Shown here piece after piece: positions 22,544-25,180 of a stretch of 25,180 nucleotides of DNA; positions within the stretch are counted from its first letter, which is position 1, and every line of letters starts with the position of its first letter. Origin of the DNA: JBDHRG01 sp039807445 (GTDB taxonomy: Bacteria > Pseudomonadota > Gammaproteobacteria > Competibacterales > Competibacteraceae). Location: assembly GCA_039807445.1 (NCBI GenBank), contig JBDHRG010000034.1:1-25180 (forward strand), read 5' to 3'. Under the pieces are notes generated by a model, which had not been told where the DNA came from, did no database searches, and saw nothing but the letters and a program-made list of their open reading frames with translations. A program made the translations under genes and the position numbers.

Positions 22544-23770
22544 TCACCGCCCTGTCGCCAGCGGTTCCAGCCGGCGCAGACGCAGCGCGATCGCCAGGCA
22601 GGCGAGCAGGCAGGCGGCGAGCGCGGCGACGACGCCGCGCCAGCCGTCGACGTGCCACAGCAGGCCCGACGCGGTGCCGAGCACGCTCGAGCCGAGGTAG
22701 TAGGCGGCCAGGTACAGCGCCGAAGCCAGGCCCTTCGCCTGGCGTGCGCGGCGGCCGACCCAGCTGCTCGCGATCGCGTGTGCGCCGAAGAATCCGACGG
22801 TGAGCAGGCCGACGCCGGCGACGATCAGTGCCAGCGGCGCCGACAGCGTCAGCAGCAGCCCGGCCAGCATCAGCGCGGTGAAGGCCCACAGCACGCGTCG
22901 CAAGCCGACGCGGTCGGCGAGCCGCCCCGCCCAGGTCGAGCTGACGGTGCCGAGCAGGTACAGCGCGAAGATCCAGCCGATCTGGCCGGTGCTCAGCGCG
23001 AAGGGTGCGGCGCCGAGCCGGAAGCCGAGGTAGTTGTATACGCTGACGAAGCAGCCCATCAGCAGGAAGCCGAGTGCGAACAGCCAGGGCAGGCCGGCGT
23101 CGCCGAAGTGGGCATGCGCGCTGTCCCACAGCGCCGCCGGGTGCAGCGGCCGCGGCCGGAAGCGGCGCGAGGGCGGGAGGCTGGCGCGGAAGGCGAAGGC
23201 CGCGAGCAGGCCAAGCGCGCCGATCACCGCCAGCGCGATCCGCCATGAGGCGAGCTCGCTCAGCCAGGCGGCGAGGAGGCGGCCGCTCATGCCGCCGAGC
23301 GCATTGCCGCCGATGTACAGCCCCATCGCGGTGGCCAGCCCGCCGGGTTCCATCTCTTCGCTCAGGTACGCCATCGCCACCGCCGGCAGCCCGGCCAGCG
23401 CGATGCCCTCGAGCGCGCGCAGCACGACCAGCTGCACGAAGTCGCCGCTGCCCGCGGCGGCGAGCGACAGCAGTGCCGATGCGAACAGCGCCCCCACCAT
23501 CAGCGGCCGGCGGCCGAGGCGGTCCGAAACCACGCTCGCCGGAATCAGCGCCAGCGCCATCGCCCCGGTCGCCGCCGACAGCGCCGCGCTCGCGCGCGCC
23601 GGCGACAGCCCGTAGCCCGCTGCCAGCAGCGGCAGCAGCGCCTGCACGCAGTACAGCAGCGCGAAGGTGGCGAAGCCGCCGACGAACACCGCCCGGCGCA
23701 GCCGCGCGAACTCGGGGCTGCCGATGCGGATGCCGGCCGGCGCGGGTGGGGCGGGAGCGGGCGTGGACAT
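22544..23770 (-). CDS. MFS transporter, YnfM-like drug/sugar efflux type
   Basis: A 408-residue inner-membrane protein with about twelve helices in two halves. MFS motif A appears as DRLGRRPLM after helix 2, with a weaker copy ADRVGLRRVL in the second half. The N-terminus before helix 1 is a Pro/Ala-rich tail (STPAPAPPAPAG). Helices and loops such as FATFALLYCVQALLPLLA and LEGIALAGLPAVAMAYLSEE resemble the YnfM/arabinose-efflux group, which exports drugs or small metabolites. The substrate is unknown. The ATG at 23770 is chosen because GAGG lies 8 nt upstream and the helix pattern starts after it; an in-frame start 60 bp earlier is less likely. It is divergent from gap. Confidence 0.87.
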   Translation of the reverse strand: MSTPAPAPPAPAGIRIGSPEFARLRRAVFVGGFATFALLYCVQALLPLLAAGYGLSPARASAALSAATGAMALALIPASVVSDRLGRRPLMVGALFASALLSLAAAGSGDFVQLVVLRALEGIALAGLPAVAMAYLSEEMEPGGLATAMGLYIGGNALGGMSGRLLAAWLSELASWRIALAVIGALGLLAAFAFRASLPPSRRFRPRPLHPAALWDSAHAHFGDAGLPWLFALGFLLMGCFVSVYNYLGFRLGAAPFALSTGQIGWIFALYLLGTVSSTWAGRLADRVGLRRVLWAFTALMLAGLLLTLSAPLALIVAGVGLLTVGFFGAHAIASSWVGRRARQAKGLASALYLAAYYLGSSVLGTASGLLWHVDGWRGVVAALAACLLACLAIALRLRRLEPLATGR

Positions 23771-23885
23771 CGGTGGGCCTCGGCGGGGCAACACCCACGA
23801 GGCTAGCCTTCCGCTGCGCTGCCAGTCCAATGTGACGCGGGTGCTCGCGGCCGGCGAGAGGGTAGTTGCACCGTAGGATTAAGTT

Positions 23886-23900
23886 TGTATTAAAACTACA
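23886..23900. promoter_or_regulatory. HexR-like operator, distal copy
   Basis: TGTATTAAAACTACA is an imperfect palindrome that fits the TGTARTnnnAYTACA pattern I recall for HexR with one mismatch. It is part of a 24-bp direct repeat (23884-23907) that is 20 of 24 identical to a second copy at 23935-23958. It lies about 100 bp before the gap start. Confidence 0.5.
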
Positions 23901-23918
23901 TAAATCGCTGATAACCGC

Positions 23919-23947
23919 TTGATGATCGCCATTGTTTGTAGTAATAC
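23919..23947 (+). promoter_or_regulatory. Candidate gap promoter
   Basis: TTGATG (23919-23924, 4 of 6 to consensus) and TAATAC (23942-23947, 3 of 6) are 17 bp apart. The -10 lies inside the proximal HexR-like operator, so a bound repressor would block polymerase. Other pairings in this AT-rich stretch are possible. Confidence 0.35.
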
Positions 23948-23951
23948 TACA
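23937..23951. promoter_or_regulatory. HexR-like operator, proximal copy
   Basis: TGTAGTAATACTACA is a perfect palindrome of 7-bp arms around a central A. It fits TGTARTnnnAYTACA exactly, the pattern I recall for HexR, the KDPG-sensing regulator of central carbon genes in proteobacteria. HexR is known to control gap in Pseudomonas. Its centre is 51 bp from the distal copy, close to five helical turns. Confidence 0.6.
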
Positions 23952-24000
23952 TTTATCGAATCCATGGCGGTCTCCGGGCTGCCCGAGCGGAGAAACGGCG

Positions 24001-25011
24001 ATGACGATCAGGGTGGCGATCAACGGGTACGGACGTATCGGCCGCAACGTGCTGCGCGCGCTGTACGAGAGCGACAGGCGCTCCGCGATCGAGGTCGTGG
24101 CGATCAACGACCTCGGCGACGCCAAGACCAACGCCCACCTGACGCGCTACGACACCGTGCACGGGCGCTTCGCCGGCGAGGTCGCGGTCGACGGCGAGCA
24201 CCTGGTGGTCAACGGTGACCGCATCCGCGTGACGGCGCAGCGCAACCCGGCGGAGCTGCCCTGGCACGAGCTCGGCGTCGACGTGGTGCTCGAATGCACC
24301 GGGCTGTTCACCAGCAAGGCCAAGGCGAGCGCGCACCTCGCCGCCGGCGCGCGCAAGGTGGTGATCTCGGCGCCGGGCGGCGATGACGTCGACGCGACCG
24401 TCGTCTATGGCGTCAACCATCGGGTGCTGAAGGCCGAGCACACGGTGATCTCGAACGCCTCGTGCACCACCAACTGCCTGGCGCCGCTGGTCAAGCCGCT
24501 GCACGAGGTGATCGGCCTCGAGAACGGTTTGATGACGACGATACATTCGTACACCAACGACCAGGTGCTGACCGACGTCTACCATTCCGACCTGCGCCGC
24601 GCGCGCTCGGCGACGCAGTCGCTGATCCCGACCAAGACCGGCGCCGCCGCCGCGGTCGGACTGGTGCTGCCCGATCTGGCCGGGCGCCTCGACGGCTTCG
24701 CGGTGCGCGTGCCGACGATCAACGTCTCGCTGGTCGACCTGACCTTCACCGCGGCGCGCCAAACCTCGAAGGCCGAGATCGACGCGATCCTGCGCGATGC
24801 CGCCGGCGGCGAGCTCAAGGGCATCCTCGCCTACAACGACGAGCCGCTGGTTTCGGTCGACTTCAACCACCACCCGGCTTCGTCGATCTACGAGGCGAGC
24901 CAGACCCGCGTCAGCGGCCGCCTGGTCAAGGTGCTGGCCTGGTACGACAACGAGTGGGGTTTCTCGAACCGCATGCTCGACACCACGCTGGCGCTGGCCA
25001 GCGCCAAGTAA
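24001..25011 (+). CDS. gap: Glyceraldehyde-3-phosphate dehydrogenase
   Basis: A 336-residue NAD-type enzyme of glycolysis, converting glyceraldehyde 3-phosphate to 1,3-bisphosphoglycerate. The Rossmann start is INGYGRIGRNVLRA (7-20). The dinucleotide region reads AINDLGD (35-40), with the acidic residue that favours NAD. Catalytic Cys155 is in SNASCTTNCLAP and His182 in TTIHSYTNDQ. The C-terminus has WYDNEWGFSNRM. Length is standard. GGAG (23989-23992) lies 8 nt before the ATG. Two HexR-like operators lie upstream, and the pyruvate kinase gene starts 81 bp downstream. The gap-pyk order suggests joint control of lower glycolysis. Confidence 0.95.
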   Translation: MTIRVAINGYGRIGRNVLRALYESDRRSAIEVVAINDLGDAKTNAHLTRYDTVHGRFAGEVAVDGEHLVVNGDRIRVTAQRNPAELPWHELGVDVVLECTGLFTSKAKASAHLAAGARKVVISAPGGDDVDATVVYGVNHRVLKAEHTVISNASCTTNCLAPLVKPLHEVIGLENGLMTTIHSYTNDQVLTDVYHSDLRRARSATQSLIPTKTGAAAAVGLVLPDLAGRLDGFAVRVPTINVSLVDLTFTAARQTSKAEIDAILRDAAGGELKGILAYNDEPLVSVDFNHHPASSIYEASQTRVSGRLVKVLAWYDNEWGFSNRMLDTTLALASAK

Positions 25012-25042
25012 GACCGTTTTCCTCCACGCTGGACCCCCCTCG

Positions 25043-25083
25043 GGGCTCTCGGACGCTCGCTGGCCGCAGAGCCCTTCTTTTTT
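25043..25083 (+). terminator. Terminator-like hairpin between gap and pyk
   Basis: GGGCTCT (25043-25049) pairs with AGAGCCC (25068-25074), seven perfect pairs around an 18-nt loop, followed by TTCTTTTTT (25075-25083). The ribosome binding site GGAGA of pyk begins at the very next base (25084). It may end the gap transcript, or act as an attenuator that lets part of it read into pyk. Confidence 0.6.
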
Positions 25084-25092
25084 GGAGACGCC

Positions 25093-25180
25093 ATGCGCAG
25101 AACCCGCAACGCCAAGATCATCGCCACGCTCGGCCCCGCCAGCTCGGACCACGCCACCATCCGCGCCCTGGTCGAGGCCG
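25093..25180 (+). CDS. pyk: Pyruvate kinase, 5' end (partial)
   Basis: The first 29 residues are visible before the window ends. RRTRNAKIIATLGPASSDHATIRALVEA is the characteristic N-terminus of pyruvate kinase (RTKIVATLGPAS...). This enzyme makes pyruvate and ATP from phosphoenolpyruvate. GGAGA (25084-25088) lies 4 nt before the ATG at 25093. The gene follows gap, as in several proteobacterial glycolytic clusters. The rest lies outside the window. Confidence 0.88.
   Translation, partial: MRRTRNAKIIATLGPASSDHATIRALVEA

Noticed and set aside
1..25180. CRISPR array, insertion sequence, integrase, tRNA or rRNA
   Set aside because: I saw no regularly spaced repeats, transposase or integrase motifs, or tRNA/rRNA sequence. 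A covariance-model scan would be needed to exclude small RNAs.

Overview
This is a roughly 25 kb stretch of a very GC-rich Gram-negative chromosome, densely packed and strongly GC-biased at third codon positions. I see no rRNA, tRNA, CRISPR array, transposase or prophage block. An OprI-type murein lipoprotein, a tesA/ybbA/ybbP divergon, an NdvB-type glucan synthase and a probable PEP-CTERM protein point to a high-GC gamma- or betaproteobacterium. The content cannot separate the two classes; the OprI-type lipoprotein leans gamma.

Layout. 1-102 is the 3' end of an unidentified gene. 304-1823 holds an envelope pair: a murein lipoprotein (+) facing an ErfK/YbiS-type L,D-transpeptidase (-) across one bidirectional terminator. 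1933-3862 (+) carries a MaoC-type hydratase, a type I asparaginase and a DoxX membrane protein. 3875-9744 (-) looks like one operon: GH17-GT2 beta-glucan synthase, then a ChaN/Tiki-PDZ lipase-like haem/iron protein, then an unusual M1-like metallopeptidase. A Fur-box promoter separates this from a divergent ferric-iron ABC importer (binding protein plus fused permease, no ATPase gene in the window). An orphan endolysin-like muramidase follows.

13925-15944 (+) is a redox and lipid block: AhpD-like CxxC protein, GcvH, thiol peroxidase and diacylglycerol kinase. Next comes a very short secretin-like lipidless exported protein, convergent with tesA. tesA is divergent from the ybbA-ybbP ABC exporter with only 34 bp between start codons. 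ybbP overlaps tail-to-tail with an exported SGNH esterase carrying a PEP-CTERM-like end. A DksA/TraR zinc-finger protein and an MFS exporter follow. The window ends with glycolysis: gap and the start of pyk. The gap promoter region holds two near-identical TGTA...TACA palindromes that look like HexR operators set 51 bp apart.

Most interesting points: the paired HexR-like operators upstream of gap with a terminator-like hairpin abutting the pyk ribosome binding site; a perfect 15-bp hairpin inside dgkA; the 270-residue orphan mini-secretin; a PEP-CTERM protein whose reading frame runs on into antisense ybbP; and the iron-themed neighbourhood of fbpAB with the ChaN-PDZ/M1 pair. I found no clear candidate for a wholly new system.
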